The position numbers and the translations under genes are program-made. A DNA stretch of 64,000 nt from Cystobacter ferrugineus (GTDB taxonomy: Bacteria; Myxococcota; Myxococcia; Myxococcales; Myxococcaceae): assembly GCF_001887355.1 (NCBI RefSeq), contig NZ_MPIN01000004.1, positions 411,733 to 475,732 on the forward strand, given 5' to 3'. Below, in pieces: positions 26,312 through 35,092 of the stretch (its first letter is position 1; every line of letters starts with the position of its first letter). Under the pieces are notes generated by a model that made no database searches, had not been told where the DNA came from, and worked only from the letters and a program-made list of their open reading frames with translations.

Positions 26312-27496
26312 TTGAAGAAGACCCTCCTGCTGGTTGAAGCCCTGTCCGTCCTCGCTGGTGTTGGTTGCGGACTTCCTGATGAACAAGGGGAAGCCGACGA
26401 GTTCTTCCAGACGATGGGCGCCACGGCGGATGCGCTGAGCGCGCCGAACTGCACCACGCTCTCCGCGGCCTCGGTCCTGGCCTCCGGCAATGATGGAAAT
26501 GGCCCGCGGAACACCCTGGATGACCAGCTCGGGACGCGCTGGAGCAACCAGGGGGCGGGCTCGTGGATTGATTACGATCTGGGCTCGACGCGCACCGTGT
26601 CCGGGGCGGCCATCGCCTGGCACCAGGGCAACCAGCGCACCAACACCTTCTCGATGTCCGTGTCCCTGGACGGCATGAGCTACACGACCGTCTACTCGGG
26701 CACGAGCTCGGGCAAGACGACGGCGGCGGAGACCTACACGTTCTCCCCCACGTCCGTGCGCCGGCTGCGCATCACCTTCAAGGGCAACTCCCAGAATGAC
26801 TGGGCGAGCATCGCCGAGGCCCGGCCGTGCGGCACGGCCTCCGAGTCGGGCGCCAGCGGCGTGGTGTGGCGGGGTGACTTCGATACGGGCGACCGCTCCC
26901 AGTGGACCCGGACGCAGATGGTCAGCTCGGACCGGCTCCAGGTGGTGTCCTCGCCCGCGCGCCAGGGCAGCTACGCCCTCAAGGCGACGGTGAAGCAGGG
27001 TGACAATCCCATCAGCTCGAGCGGCAACCGCAACGAGCTGGTGAGGATGACGAACGAGAAGGAGGGCGACGAGTACTACTACCGCTGGAGCACGATGTTC
27101 GCCTCGGACTTCCCGAGCGCCAAGACGTGGCAGCTCTTCACCCAGTGGCACCAGAGCGGTGACAGCGGCTCGCCGCCGGTGGAGTTCTACGTCAACGGAG
27201 AGACCATCTACCTGCGCCTGCAGGGCAGCACCGTGGTGTGGAGCACCCCGCTGGTGCGCGGGCAGTGGCAGGACTTCATCTTCCACGTGAAGTGGTCGTC
27301 CAAGTCGAGCACGGGCTTCGTGGAACTCTACCGCAATGGCAAGCTCGAGCTGCCCAAGCGCTACATCGCGACGCTGTACTCGGGGCAGACGAACTACTTG
27401 AAGGTGGGCCTGTATCGCAACAGCACCATCGCGCCGACGGGGGTGGTGTACCACGACGGCTGGGTGCAGGGCCGGAGCCTGCAGGACGTGCAGTAG
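26312..27496 (+). CDS. Secreted polysaccharide lyase with F5/8 type C domain
   Basis: A 394-residue exported protein. The N-terminus is lipoprotein-like (MKKTLLLVEALSVLAGVGCG; the -3 position is Gly, so lipidation is uncertain). Residues about 45-170 form an F5/8-type-C (discoidin, CBM32-like) carbohydrate-binding domain: NTLDDQLGTRWSNQGAGSWI, GSTRTVSGAAIAWHQGN, VRRLRITFKGN. Residues about 185-394 match the concanavalin-like Polysacc_lyase family: NRNELVRM, YYYRWSTMF, WQLFTQWHQSG and GQWQDFIFHVKWS. Start is TTG 26312, because GGAGAG sits 7-8 bases upstream and the signal peptide begins there. Likely substrate is an acidic polysaccharide from prey or matrix. Confidence 0.85.
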   Translation: MKKTLLLVEALSVLAGVGCGLPDEQGEADEFFQTMGATADALSAPNCTTLSAASVLASGNDGNGPRNTLDDQLGTRWSNQGAGSWIDYDLGSTRTVSGAAIAWHQGNQRTNTFSMSVSLDGMSYTTVYSGTSSGKTTAAETYTFSPTSVRRLRITFKGNSQNDWASIAEARPCGTASESGASGVVWRGDFDTGDRSQWTRTQMVSSDRLQVVSSPARQGSYALKATVKQGDNPISSSGNRNELVRMTNEKEGDEYYYRWSTMFASDFPSAKTWQLFTQWHQSGDSGSPPVEFYVNGETIYLRLQGSTVVWSTPLVRGQWQDFIFHVKWSSKSSTGFVELYRNGKLELPKRYIATLYSGQTNYLKVGLYRNSTIAPTGVVYHDGWVQGRSLQDVQ

Positions 27497-27514
27497 GCCC
27501 CGGCCGCGGGCGGC

Positions 27515-27895
27515 TCAGGCCTTGCGCTCGAGCCGCTCGCGCAGGGAGCCATCCCCCAGCGCCTTGATGGTGTCGTCGTGGCCGCCGATGAGCACGCCGC
27601 GCACGAAGACCTGGGGGAAGGTGGGCCAGCCGCTCCACATCTTGATGGCGAGCCGCTCCTTCCACTTGGCGAAGTAGCTGCCGTACTCGAGGTAGGTGAA
27701 GGTGATGCCCGCCTGGGTGAGGGCCTGGCGCACCTTCTTGACGAAGGGGTTCTGCGCCATGCCCACCACCACCACGGGCTCTCGCTCCACGGTGGTGCGG
27801 ACCTGATCGACGATGTCCCGGTGGAAGCCGGCCATCGCCTCGGCCGCGGAGGGAGCGCGTTTGTCGTCGGAGAGAAGGGGACGGGGAGTAGTCAT
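27515..27895 (-). CDS. Glutaredoxin-fold protein without cysteine
   Basis: A 126-residue protein with glutaredoxin-like secondary structure: VVVVGMAQNPFVKKVRQALT, then ITFTYLEYGSYF, and the conserved GWPTFPQVFVRGVLIGGHDD segment typical of monothiol glutaredoxins (WPTxPQ(V/L)(F/Y)V, GG.DD). The active-site cysteine (CxFS or CPxC) is replaced by AQNP and the whole protein contains no cysteine. It therefore cannot act as a thiol reductase; glutathione or Fe-S cluster ligation via cysteine is also excluded. It may be a binding or regulatory paralogue. N-terminal extension of about 35 residues. Convergent with the polysaccharide lyase. Confidence 0.85.
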   Translation of the reverse strand: MTTPRPLLSDDKRAPSAAEAMAGFHRDIVDQVRTTVEREPVVVVGMAQNPFVKKVRQALTQAGITFTYLEYGSYFAKWKERLAIKMWSGWPTFPQVFVRGVLIGGHDDTIKALGDGSLRERLERKA

Positions 27896-27987
27896 GGGAC
27901 GCGCACCTTAAGCGGCTCCTTCCCCGGACGTCGAGTGAACCGTGACCCTCGCGGCGAACTGCTTTGTGGTGCGAGGTGTCCCCCCGT

Positions 27988-29145
27988 TCACGGCTCCGGT
28001 GGGAGCACGGCCTGCCCCGGTGGAAGCTGGAGTTCGGGCGCGGGAACGAGGGAGAGCTGTCCGTCCTTGACCGCGCAGCGTGCGTCGTCGGGAGACGTGG
28101 GGCTCAAGGGGTTGAGGGTCTCCGGCCGGCCGAACTTCACGCGGCTCGTGGCGATCATCTTCTCCTGCTTCTTGCCCGTGTCGCTGTCGCTGTAGACGGC
28201 GGTGATGCCCTCGAAGTCGGGGGGCAGCTTCACCTTCAACAGGCGGGCCCGCCGGTCGGGAGCCCAGGCGGACTCGACCTGGAGCGTCTGCTTGGGGGGA
28301 CCGAACCCCGGGAAGACCCGGCCATCCGAGAGGCGGATGCCCCACTGCACGGGCTTCTGCGCCGCAGTGGGTTTGCCGCAACTGGAGATCGTCAGGGGCG
28401 GCTGCGGAGAGAGCCACACTTCGACATGGTCGTCGTTGAGCCACGTGTCGCTCGGCCCCGTCCACACGTCGTCCCGGACCTCCAGGAGCAGCGTGTCGTC
28501 CTGGAGCAGCACCGCCTCGAGTGAGGCATCCCCGGGTCCCTTGTATGCGTTGGCCCCCAGGGTAACGACTCCGCCCGCCAGGTGGCACCCGCCGTCCTTC
28601 GTGCCCAGGCCCGCCTGCTTCCACCCGCCCTCGAGGAAGGCCGGGTCCACACGCGCTTCCAGGAAGTAGGGCACCTCCCGTTCCGGCGAAGCCGGGCCCG
28701 AGGCGCAGGCCGCGGGGGCTCGCACGGCGTGGCCCGAGCGTGTCTCGAAGTTCCAGGTCGTCTCTTCCTCCGCACGCTCGTCGCTCCCGGTCGAGCGCCG
28801 CACGGTCTGCTCGTCCTGGCTGGCCATGCGCAGGGGCGACAGCCGCAGCCGACGGTGGCGGATCCAGTGCACGTCCCGCCGGTCGCCCTCCTGGGTATAG
28901 GTGAAGAGGTTGTCGAGCACCTCCACGGGCGGCTCGTCGCCCGCGTCCCCCCGGGGGCTGTCGCACACGGACAACAGTAGCTGCGCGGGCCGGGAGGCGC
29001 GCTCCAGCCACCACTCCTGGGCCTTGCACTGGCCGGGCGCCGCTCGTCCTCCGGCCTCGCGCCGTCCGGTGCCGAAGGCATGACCTGCCTGGGCCGCGCC
29101 CTCCTCGAGGCTCATCCAGCCGAGTGACAGCCGCTTCACCCGCAT
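27988..29145 (-). CDS. Protein with CBM9/DOMON-like region, function unknown
   Basis: A 385-residue protein from ATG 29145 (ATG 29187 would add 14 residues). No signal peptide is visible. The middle carries a CBM9-like beta-sandwich pattern: DTLLLEVRDDVW, then NDDHVEVWLSPQPPLTISSC, then WGIRLSDGRVFPGF, which in CBM9 and related domains surrounds a sugar or metal site. The first ~100 residues have VKRLSLGWMSL and HWIRHRRLRLSPLR and are not recognised. The 5' end lies head-to-head with the lysozyme gene at 29186, with little or no room for two promoters. The N-terminus could be truncated, so the start is uncertain. Confidence 0.6.
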   Translation of the reverse strand: MRVKRLSLGWMSLEEGAAQAGHAFGTGRREAGGRAAPGQCKAQEWWLERASRPAQLLLSVCDSPRGDAGDEPPVEVLDNLFTYTQEGDRRDVHWIRHRRLRLSPLRMASQDEQTVRRSTGSDERAEEETTWNFETRSGHAVRAPAACASGPASPEREVPYFLEARVDPAFLEGGWKQAGLGTKDGGCHLAGGVVTLGANAYKGPGDASLEAVLLQDDTLLLEVRDDVWTGPSDTWLNDDHVEVWLSPQPPLTISSCGKPTAAQKPVQWGIRLSDGRVFPGFGPPKQTLQVESAWAPDRRARLLKVKLPPDFEGITAVYSDSDTGKKQEKMIATSRVKFGRPETLNPLSPTSPDDARCAVKDGQLSLVPAPELQLPPGQAVLPPEP

Positions 29146-29185
29146 GGTCTGGCCCTGGAGCCGGAAGCTCAAGAAGGCGAACACC

Positions 29186-30505
29186 ATGGGGGTGGCGGCG
29201 TCCCAGGAGTTGGCCCGGGAAGATCTGCCGAGACTGAAGCCCTATGCCGGGCTGTTCGTCTCGCTCGGGGGCAAGTACCACCTGCCTCCGGCGCTTCTGG
29301 CCGCCATCGCCAGCCGCGAGAGCCGCGGGGGCAGCGCGCTCTCCGCGGAGGGGTGGGGCGACAACCACAACGGCTTTGGCCTCATGCAGGTGGACAAGAA
29401 CTCCCACCCGCCTCAGGGAGGACCCTACAGCCTCGCGCACCTGGAGCAGGCGACCCGCATCCTGAAGGCGTCCGTGGACGAGGTGACGCGCAAGCACTCC
29501 GGCTGGGCTGCCGAGCAGCAACTGCGCGGGGGTGTGGCGGCCTACAACGTCGGCGTCAGCAATGTGCGGACGATCGCGGGGATGGACCGCGGGACCACCG
29601 GGGATGACTACTCCGGCGATGTCTGGGCTCGCGCGCAGTTCCTGGCGCCCGACTTCGGCGGTGGCAAGGGCGCGGCGACGACGGCCGCCTTGCCACCGGC
29701 CACGGGCTCCGCGCCCCCCGCTGCCGCGGCGTCGGGCGGGGCCTCTTCGACGGGAGCAAAGGCGAAGAGCCTGCCGGTGGTGAAGGACCTCCAACTGTGG
29801 CTCGTCCGGCACGGCTACATGACCGAGGCCGAGATGAAGACCGGCCCCGGCGTCCTCGGCCCGAGGACGCGCGCGGCCGTCGCCCGCTTCCTCGAGGCCC
29901 ACGCCGACGCTCCGGGCGGCGACGCGGCGCCAGCGGCTCCCGCCGAGCCCGTGTCGGGCGATGGGAGTCAGGTGCTGGACGAGGGCTTTTCCCTCAACAC
30001 CCAGGATCCCATCCTCCGCAAGCTGGCGACGGGCAAGTTGAGCACCGGGGCGAACCACAGCTGCGTGCGCACGACGCTCAACAACATGAAGCGGCTGGAG
30101 GTGGGCCACATCCCCGCGGCCACCGGGAGCGATCCGAACAACTCCCGCGGCGCGATGGTGCAGCTGCTCGCCAACGGTTATTGGACGTCGCTGCCGCTCG
30201 CGGGCTCCCACGCGCGCAAGATCGTCAGTCCCTACGGCACCGTGAGCGCCTACGTCATCCCAACGAGCACCTACGCCAAGGTGGCGAAGAAGGGATGGAT
30301 TCCCAGTGGCGCGATCATCTTCCAGACGAAGCACGGCTGGGACTACGGCGAGGGGCCCTACGGCAACGACATGGGCATCGTGCGCGACGGGGGACGGGTG
30401 ACGTTCAACTACGCGTCCATGCCCCCCATCATCTACCGCGAGCACACGAAGGAGGTCGTGTTGGTCGTGCCCCGGAGCGCCCTCGTGCGCAAGGCGCGGT
30501 CCTAG
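29186..30505 (+). CDS. Goose-type lysozyme with peptidoglycan-binding and C-terminal amidase-like domain
   Basis: A 439-residue protein. Residues about 20-160 are a g-type lysozyme: catalytic Glu in LLAAIASRESRGG, GFGLMQVDKNSHPPQGG and YNVGVSNVRT, then GTTGDDYSGDVWARAQF. After an Ala/Pro/Thr-rich linker comes a peptidoglycan-binding helix (LVRHGYMTEAEMKTGPGVLG, about residues 205-235). The C-terminal ~150 residues (CVRTTLNNMKRLEV, GAIIFQTKHGWDYGEGPYGN, DMGIVRDGG) resemble a CHAP/NlpC-type fold, with candidate Cys and His. There is no signal peptide. ATG 29186 follows AAGAAGG. Hydrolysis of N-acetylmuramyl linkages is expected. The next gene shares its peptidoglycan-binding motif. Confidence 0.87.
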   Translation: MGVAASQELAREDLPRLKPYAGLFVSLGGKYHLPPALLAAIASRESRGGSALSAEGWGDNHNGFGLMQVDKNSHPPQGGPYSLAHLEQATRILKASVDEVTRKHSGWAAEQQLRGGVAAYNVGVSNVRTIAGMDRGTTGDDYSGDVWARAQFLAPDFGGGKGAATTAALPPATGSAPPAAAASGGASSTGAKAKSLPVVKDLQLWLVRHGYMTEAEMKTGPGVLGPRTRAAVARFLEAHADAPGGDAAPAAPAEPVSGDGSQVLDEGFSLNTQDPILRKLATGKLSTGANHSCVRTTLNNMKRLEVGHIPAATGSDPNNSRGAMVQLLANGYWTSLPLAGSHARKIVSPYGTVSAYVIPTSTYAKVAKKGWIPSGAIIFQTKHGWDYGEGPYGNDMGIVRDGGRVTFNYASMPPIIYREHTKEVVLVVPRSALVRKARS

Positions 30506-30573
30506 GCGGTGGCCCTGGTCCTTGCCCGTCCCCCTCGGGCCTTGTCAGAGTAGCGGGAACAAGGGGTTCCTCC

Positions 30574-32568
30574 ATGGCGGGCGATCCACACAACCACTCC
30601 GCGGCGGATCGTGAGGCCGAGGTGCTGGAGCTACAGCGATTGCTCGTCGAGCACGGCTACATGACCCAGGCCCAGATGGACACGGGCCCGGGCGTGCTCG
30701 GCAGGAAGACCCGCGCGGCGCTGTCGCGGGTGATGGACGGGCAAGCGCCCGACCCCACGGTCGAGGCCGCCGACGCCGGGTCCTCGCCTTCTTCCACCCC
30801 ACGGCCGCCCACGCTCACGCCCCGAACGTACCGGGTCCGTCTGGGCGACACCCTCGCCAAGCTGGCGCACGAGTTCGGGGTCCCGCTGGAGTCGCTCGCC
30901 GAACTCAATCACATCGAGGACGCGCGGTTGATCTGGGTGGGGCAGGTGCTGACCCTTCCGCACGTGGATGCCTCCCCCGCGCTCCTCTCCTCCTCCGAGG
31001 CGTCCGCGTCCCCGGCGAAGTCCGGAACCCGGCCCTCCGCCGCGACCTCTGCTTCCCCGGCGGAGAAGACGCCCGCCTCGCCCGCCAGTGGGGTGACGCC
31101 GCCGCGGGTGCCGGCCCGGAGCGCGAGCGCGCCCTCCGCCTCCCCCGGGCAGGACACGTATCCCTGGATAGGCCGGATCAAGCCGTGGAGTGCCTCGCTG
31201 CGGGACGCTCCCCGAAAGTCCGCGACCACGCTGGTGGACGTGCCGCGCGGGACCGAGGTGGTGGTGATGGGCGCGGAGTCGGGGTGGCTCCATGTCCAGG
31301 TGACGCTCGGCGCCAAGACGCGCACCGGATACATCTCACGAGAGTTGCTGGACCATGAGCGCGCCGTCTCGCTGTCGCTGCGCGAGGCGCTCGTCGTCCT
31401 CAAGCGGGCCGAGACCGCGTCCAGGAACAAGGGGGCCGGTGGCAAGCCGGCGGCGACGGATGTCTGGGTATCCACCGCCCTCGAGGTGGTCCAGGCCACC
31501 GGCAAGTACATGGTCGATGGGCGCACGTACACGGTCACGTTCGCCAGCAACAAGGATCGGATCAAGATCAACACCATCGAGGACTTCATCTTGTTCGTCG
31601 AGGAGGTCGAGCGGCAGTACCCGGCGGCGAAGCCCAAGGAGATCGCCACCGAGATCCGGCAGATCTGGTTCTCGGACGAGAACTGGGAAATGCTGAGCGC
31701 GGGAACGGGAGTCGCGTCCGGCGGGGTCGCGGTGGACATCGAGTCCAAGCCCAACCCGATCGCCCTCAAGTTCGACATGGCGGACCTGTCTCCGGGTGCC
31801 AAGGACCTGGCGAGTGGAAAGAAGAACAAACGGCTCGCCACCGCGATGGGATCCGTGGACATCTCCCACGTGCTCGCCGGGATCGACACGCGCCTGAACG
31901 GATTTCCCTCGACCTCCCCGGAGGCCTATCTCGAGCAGCGCGGCCACGACGGCGATAACGCCCGGCTGAAGTATGGGATTCTCCAGACCGCCAGCGGGGG
32001 AGACTCGCGGGACTTCGCGACCTGGTCGGGGGACATCGGCCAGGCCTACGCCGACTTCCTGGTGTCGCGTTACGTCAAGAAAGAGAAGATGACGCTCGCC
32101 ACGGCCGCCGCCGCCCGGGCCGACGAGGGCGCCATTCTCGGGGATCTTCACGGCTACATCGCCGTGGAGGTCTGGGATTCCATCCCGGAGACGGAGAGCC
32201 CCACGGGCCGGGAGGACAAGGTTTCGAACTACCTGCGCGACCTGTATCTGCTGGGCGTCGACAAGAGCAAGAAGGGGGCGAGCTACCAGCGGTTCTTCGA
32301 GAAGGCCGCGGGAAGGAGCTCCTCGGAGTTGAAGAACTTCACCCGTGAGCGCTCCCTGGCGTTCGCCAGACCGTGGTTCGCCAAACAGGCGTTCGCGCAT
32401 CGTGGCTACTTGTCGAGCGAAGGGTGGACCGCGAATGGCATCTTGACCAACACCATGAAAGAGTTCGACACCACGCACGCGGCGCATGTGAAGAGCGGCA
32501 AGGCGGACGAGCAGCTCGACGTGCTGGTGGACAAGCTGTTGAAGTCGCTCTCGGGCAAGCTCCAATGA
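30574..32568 (+). CDS. Peptidoglycan-binding / LysM / SH3 protein with unknown C-terminal domain
   Basis: A 664-residue protein lacking a signal peptide. Residues about 17-52 repeat the peptidoglycan-binding motif of the previous gene (LLVEHGYMTQAQMDTGPGVL). Then a Pro/Ser linker, a LysM domain (YRVRLGDTLAKLAHEFGVPL, LIWVGQVLTLP), a second Ser/Pro/Ala linker, and an SH3-like domain (ASLRDAPRKS, EVVVMGAESGWLHVQV, GYISRELL). The C-terminal ~380 residues are unrecognised, helical, and include VDISHVLAGIDTRLNG and GDIGQAYADFLVSRYVKK, reminiscent of a chitosanase/lysozyme-like or predicted effector domain. Its stop overlaps the next start by ATGA. It is probably an effector acting on cell wall. 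Confidence 0.75.
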   Translation: MAGDPHNHSAADREAEVLELQRLLVEHGYMTQAQMDTGPGVLGRKTRAALSRVMDGQAPDPTVEAADAGSSPSSTPRPPTLTPRTYRVRLGDTLAKLAHEFGVPLESLAELNHIEDARLIWVGQVLTLPHVDASPALLSSSEASASPAKSGTRPSAATSASPAEKTPASPASGVTPPRVPARSASAPSASPGQDTYPWIGRIKPWSASLRDAPRKSATTLVDVPRGTEVVVMGAESGWLHVQVTLGAKTRTGYISRELLDHERAVSLSLREALVVLKRAETASRNKGAGGKPAATDVWVSTALEVVQATGKYMVDGRTYTVTFASNKDRIKINTIEDFILFVEEVERQYPAAKPKEIATEIRQIWFSDENWEMLSAGTGVASGGVAVDIESKPNPIALKFDMADLSPGAKDLASGKKNKRLATAMGSVDISHVLAGIDTRLNGFPSTSPEAYLEQRGHDGDNARLKYGILQTASGGDSRDFATWSGDIGQAYADFLVSRYVKKEKMTLATAAAARADEGAILGDLHGYIAVEVWDSIPETESPTGREDKVSNYLRDLYLLGVDKSKKGASYQRFFEKAAGRSSSELKNFTRERSLAFARPWFAKQAFAHRGYLSSEGWTANGILTNTMKEFDTTHAAHVKSGKADEQLDVLVDKLLKSLSGKLQ

Positions 32569-33095
32569 ACCGGCGCCTGGCGATTGTCTTTTCTGGTGTG
32601 CTCCTTGGTGCCGGGGCCCTCGCGGTCGTGCTGGGCCTGGTCGCGAACTCACGACGCGATCCCGACACGGTGTCATGGGGGAATGCCACGTTCCTGGTGA
32701 AGCGGCGGGACCTCGGCCAGGCGATGGCCATCGACTTCCTGCGCCGCGACGACGGGAACGTGGCGGAGTCGATCGCGGGAAGAACCGATCTGGTCTGCGA
32801 ACCTCCACACCTGATGCTGCTCGACCGCGATGGAGACGGCGAAGCGGAGGTGTATTTCACGACCTGCGACGAGAGCGGCTTCGTCGTCCACCGGGGCGGG
32901 GGCCAGCTCATGGTCGAGCAGCTCGGAGAGCCCGAGGCCGCCCGGCTACGGGTGTTGCACTCCTTCTGGTTCCGCCAGCTGCGGGACGGGGGCTGGCCCC
33001 TGCTCCTGCTGGGCGGCTCGAGCGCCCTGCTGGGCGCCGTGGGTCTCGGCCTGGCCGCTCTGTCCTCGCGGTTCGTCGGGCGGTCCGCTCGCTGA
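32565..33095 (+). CDS. Two-TM protein, candidate partner of the upstream cell-wall protein
   Basis: A 176-residue protein with an N-terminal TM (LAIVFSGVLLGAGALAVVLG), a ~100-residue presumably periplasmic region containing LLDRDGDGEAEVYF (a calcium-loop-like DxDGDGxxE) and one or two cysteines, and a C-terminal TM (LLLLGGSSALLGAVGLGLAAL). Its ATG overlaps the previous stop by 4 bp, so production is coupled to that peptidoglycan-directed protein. Position and topology fit a periplasmic immunity or anchoring factor; that is inference. No family was recognised. Confidence 0.68.
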   Translation: MNRRLAIVFSGVLLGAGALAVVLGLVANSRRDPDTVSWGNATFLVKRRDLGQAMAIDFLRRDDGNVAESIAGRTDLVCEPPHLMLLDRDGDGEAEVYFTTCDESGFVVHRGGGQLMVEQLGEPEAARLRVLHSFWFRQLRDGGWPLLLLGGSSALLGAVGLGLAALSSRFVGRSAR

Positions 33096-33250
33096 ACGCC
33101 GTCCCGCGGGCCCGGTTCGTGGACCACATCATTAACAACCTGGTGGCCTATCCGGTCGATCCGAGGTTTGTTCTACGCGCCGCGTCGTGGCTGGAGTCCC
33201 TACATGGATGCAAACCGTCTGCCTTCAGGAACCTGGGATGCCCTGACGAC

Positions 33251-34141
33251 TCATGCGGCCTGGGAAGGACGTGCCAGGTCCTCCAGGAAGCGCACGACGC
33301 GGGCGTTGACGTGCTCGGGCTTCTCGCCGGACAACAGGTGGCCGGCATGGGGGACGAGCTCGGCCTGGACGTGGGGGATGAGCTGCCGTGCACGCTCCAC
33401 CAGGGCCGGGCCGTTGGTGATGACCTCCTTGTCGCCCACCAGCAGCAGCGTGGGCACGAGCAGCCCCCGGAGCTCCCCCTCTGGGAAGGGACCCGGCCGC
33501 ACCCGCACCTGCGAGCGGAAATGCCTCATCCCCGCCGCGAACAGTTCCGAGGACTCCCGAGGCGCGATGTTCCCCGGGGCGCACATCCACCGCTCGGACC
33601 ACTCGAAGACGAAGCGGTACGGGAAGATCATGCACGGGACGGCGTGGAGGATGAACTGAAGCCCCACCTCCGCGAAGCTGCCCGCGGGCGCGATCATCAC
33701 CAACGCCTTCACGCGCGCGGGCACCTTCAGCGCGAAGTTGAGGCTCAGCCAGCCACCCAGCGACTGCCCGCCCACCACGGACGACTCCACCTTCAACCCG
33801 TCCATCACCTCCCCGAGCCAGGCGGCGCAATCGTCACGACTCTTCATTGGCTGCCCCACCTCGCTCCAACCGAAGTCCCCCGGCAGCTCGGGCATGTAGA
33901 CCCGATGCGTCCGGGCGAGCGCGGCGATGTTGGGGGCCCACATGGTCGAGGACCCCGTCATCCCGTGCAGCAGGAAGAAGGGAGGCGCCTCGCGAGGCCC
34001 GCTCACGAGCACGTGCGTCCGCCCGAAACGCGTGGGCACGAAGAGCCTCTCGACGGGGATGGGCCAGCGCTCCAGGGCCCTGTCGTAGACGGTGGTGAAC
34101 GCGCTCTGCCCTGCCTGAGTCTTGAATGAGGGATTCATCAT
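33251..34141 (-). CDS. Alpha/beta hydrolase
   Basis: A 296-residue alpha/beta-hydrolase fold protein. The oxyanion motif is LLHGMTGSS, the nucleophile elbow GGQSLGG (Ser), the acid likely Asp in LLLVGDKEV and the base His in VPHAGHLL. The cap domain is hydrophobic (LQFILHAVPCMIFPYRFVF). No signal peptide. Start at ATG 34141 (MMNPSF); longer frames run into the divergent neighbour. Substrate unknown; epoxide hydrolase-like or ester hydrolase are both possible. It is divergent from the DJ-1/PfpI gene with 97 bp between starts, which suggests a shared control region. Confidence 0.85.
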   Translation of the reverse strand: MMNPSFKTQAGQSAFTTVYDRALERWPIPVERLFVPTRFGRTHVLVSGPREAPPFFLLHGMTGSSTMWAPNIAALARTHRVYMPELPGDFGWSEVGQPMKSRDDCAAWLGEVMDGLKVESSVVGGQSLGGWLSLNFALKVPARVKALVMIAPAGSFAEVGLQFILHAVPCMIFPYRFVFEWSERWMCAPGNIAPRESSELFAAGMRHFRSQVRVRPGPFPEGELRGLLVPTLLLVGDKEVITNGPALVERARQLIPHVQAELVPHAGHLLSGEKPEHVNARVVRFLEDLARPSQAA

Positions 34142-34238
34142 GGTGGGTGCCTTGAGCACGGATGATGGACGAGCGTAAGAGGGCAAGCAACTCCGCGAGG
34201 AGCGGGGGAGGGGAGCGCACATTCGCGGTACGCGACGC

Positions 34239-34955
34239 ATGGAGGATGGGATGTTGGTGAATTTTGTTTTGTTCGAAGGGATCACCCAACTGGACCTGAC
34301 CGGGCCGTATGAGGTGCTGGGGCGGGCGCCAGGTTTTCACTGCGAGTTGGTGGCGAAGCAGTCCAGTCCGGTCCGCTCGGATCGCGGCCTCCTGCTGGTG
34401 CCGACCCGGACCATCTCCGAGGCGGCGCCTTGCGAGCTTCTGGTCGTTCCCGGAGGTCCAGGAATCGATGCCGCATTGGGTGATCCGCAGTGGGTGGACT
34501 TCGTCCGCTCACAGGCGGCTCAGGCCCGCTGGGTTTTTGGCATCTGTACGGGATCGTTGCTGCTTGGCGCGGCGGGCTTGCTGAAGGGCAGGAAGGCATC
34601 CTGTCATTGGCTCGCGCGCGACTTGCTCGCACATTTCGGCGCCACACCGGTGAACGATCGTACGACCGTCGATGGCAAGTACTTTACGTCCGGAGGAGTG
34701 ACGGCCGGGATCGACATGGCGCTGCGTGTCGTGGCCAGCGTGCTGGATCAGGAAGCCGCCGAGCAGATCCAGTTGCAGCTCGAGTATGCGCCCGAGCCGC
34801 CTTTCGTTGGCGGAACACCATTCACGGCGCGCCCCGAGATCATCGACCGCTGTACCAGGGCGGGTGCCGAACGACGCACCATCCGGGAGGCCGCCGTGCG
34901 GGAAGCGGCGTCACGGCTCGCCAGCGACGGGAGCACACGAGAGTCGTCACGCTGA
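34239..34955 (+). CDS. DJ-1/PfpI family protein, isonitrile hydratase-like
   Basis: A 238-residue DJ-1/PfpI superfamily protein. The nucleophile elbow is VFGICTGSLLLGAAGLL with the reactive Cys; ELLVVPGGPGIDAAL and the TSGGVTAGIDMALRVVA segment match the class that includes isonitrile hydratase (InhA) and the amidase part of AraC-type regulators. There is no DNA-binding C-terminus here. Start at ATG 34239, with ATG 34251 as an alternative. A cysteine-dependent hydratase or glyoxalase activity is expected. The protein is about the size of InhA plus a ~20-residue Arg/Ala-rich tail. Confidence 0.84.
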   Translation: MEDGMLVNFVLFEGITQLDLTGPYEVLGRAPGFHCELVAKQSSPVRSDRGLLLVPTRTISEAAPCELLVVPGGPGIDAALGDPQWVDFVRSQAAQARWVFGICTGSLLLGAAGLLKGRKASCHWLARDLLAHFGATPVNDRTTVDGKYFTSGGVTAGIDMALRVVASVLDQEAAEQIQLQLEYAPEPPFVGGTPFTARPEIIDRCTRAGAERRTIREAAVREAASRLASDGSTRESSR

Positions 34956-35092
34956 AGCGCATGGCTGCATTGCTGTCTTGCCTGTTCCTGTCCCTTGAGA
35001 AGATCCGAACCGGCGGAAAGCTACCGCCGGACGGAACAGTCGGTTTCAACGGGTATCGCCCCCCCGTGCCTCTTTGTTTTATGAGGCCGGGC

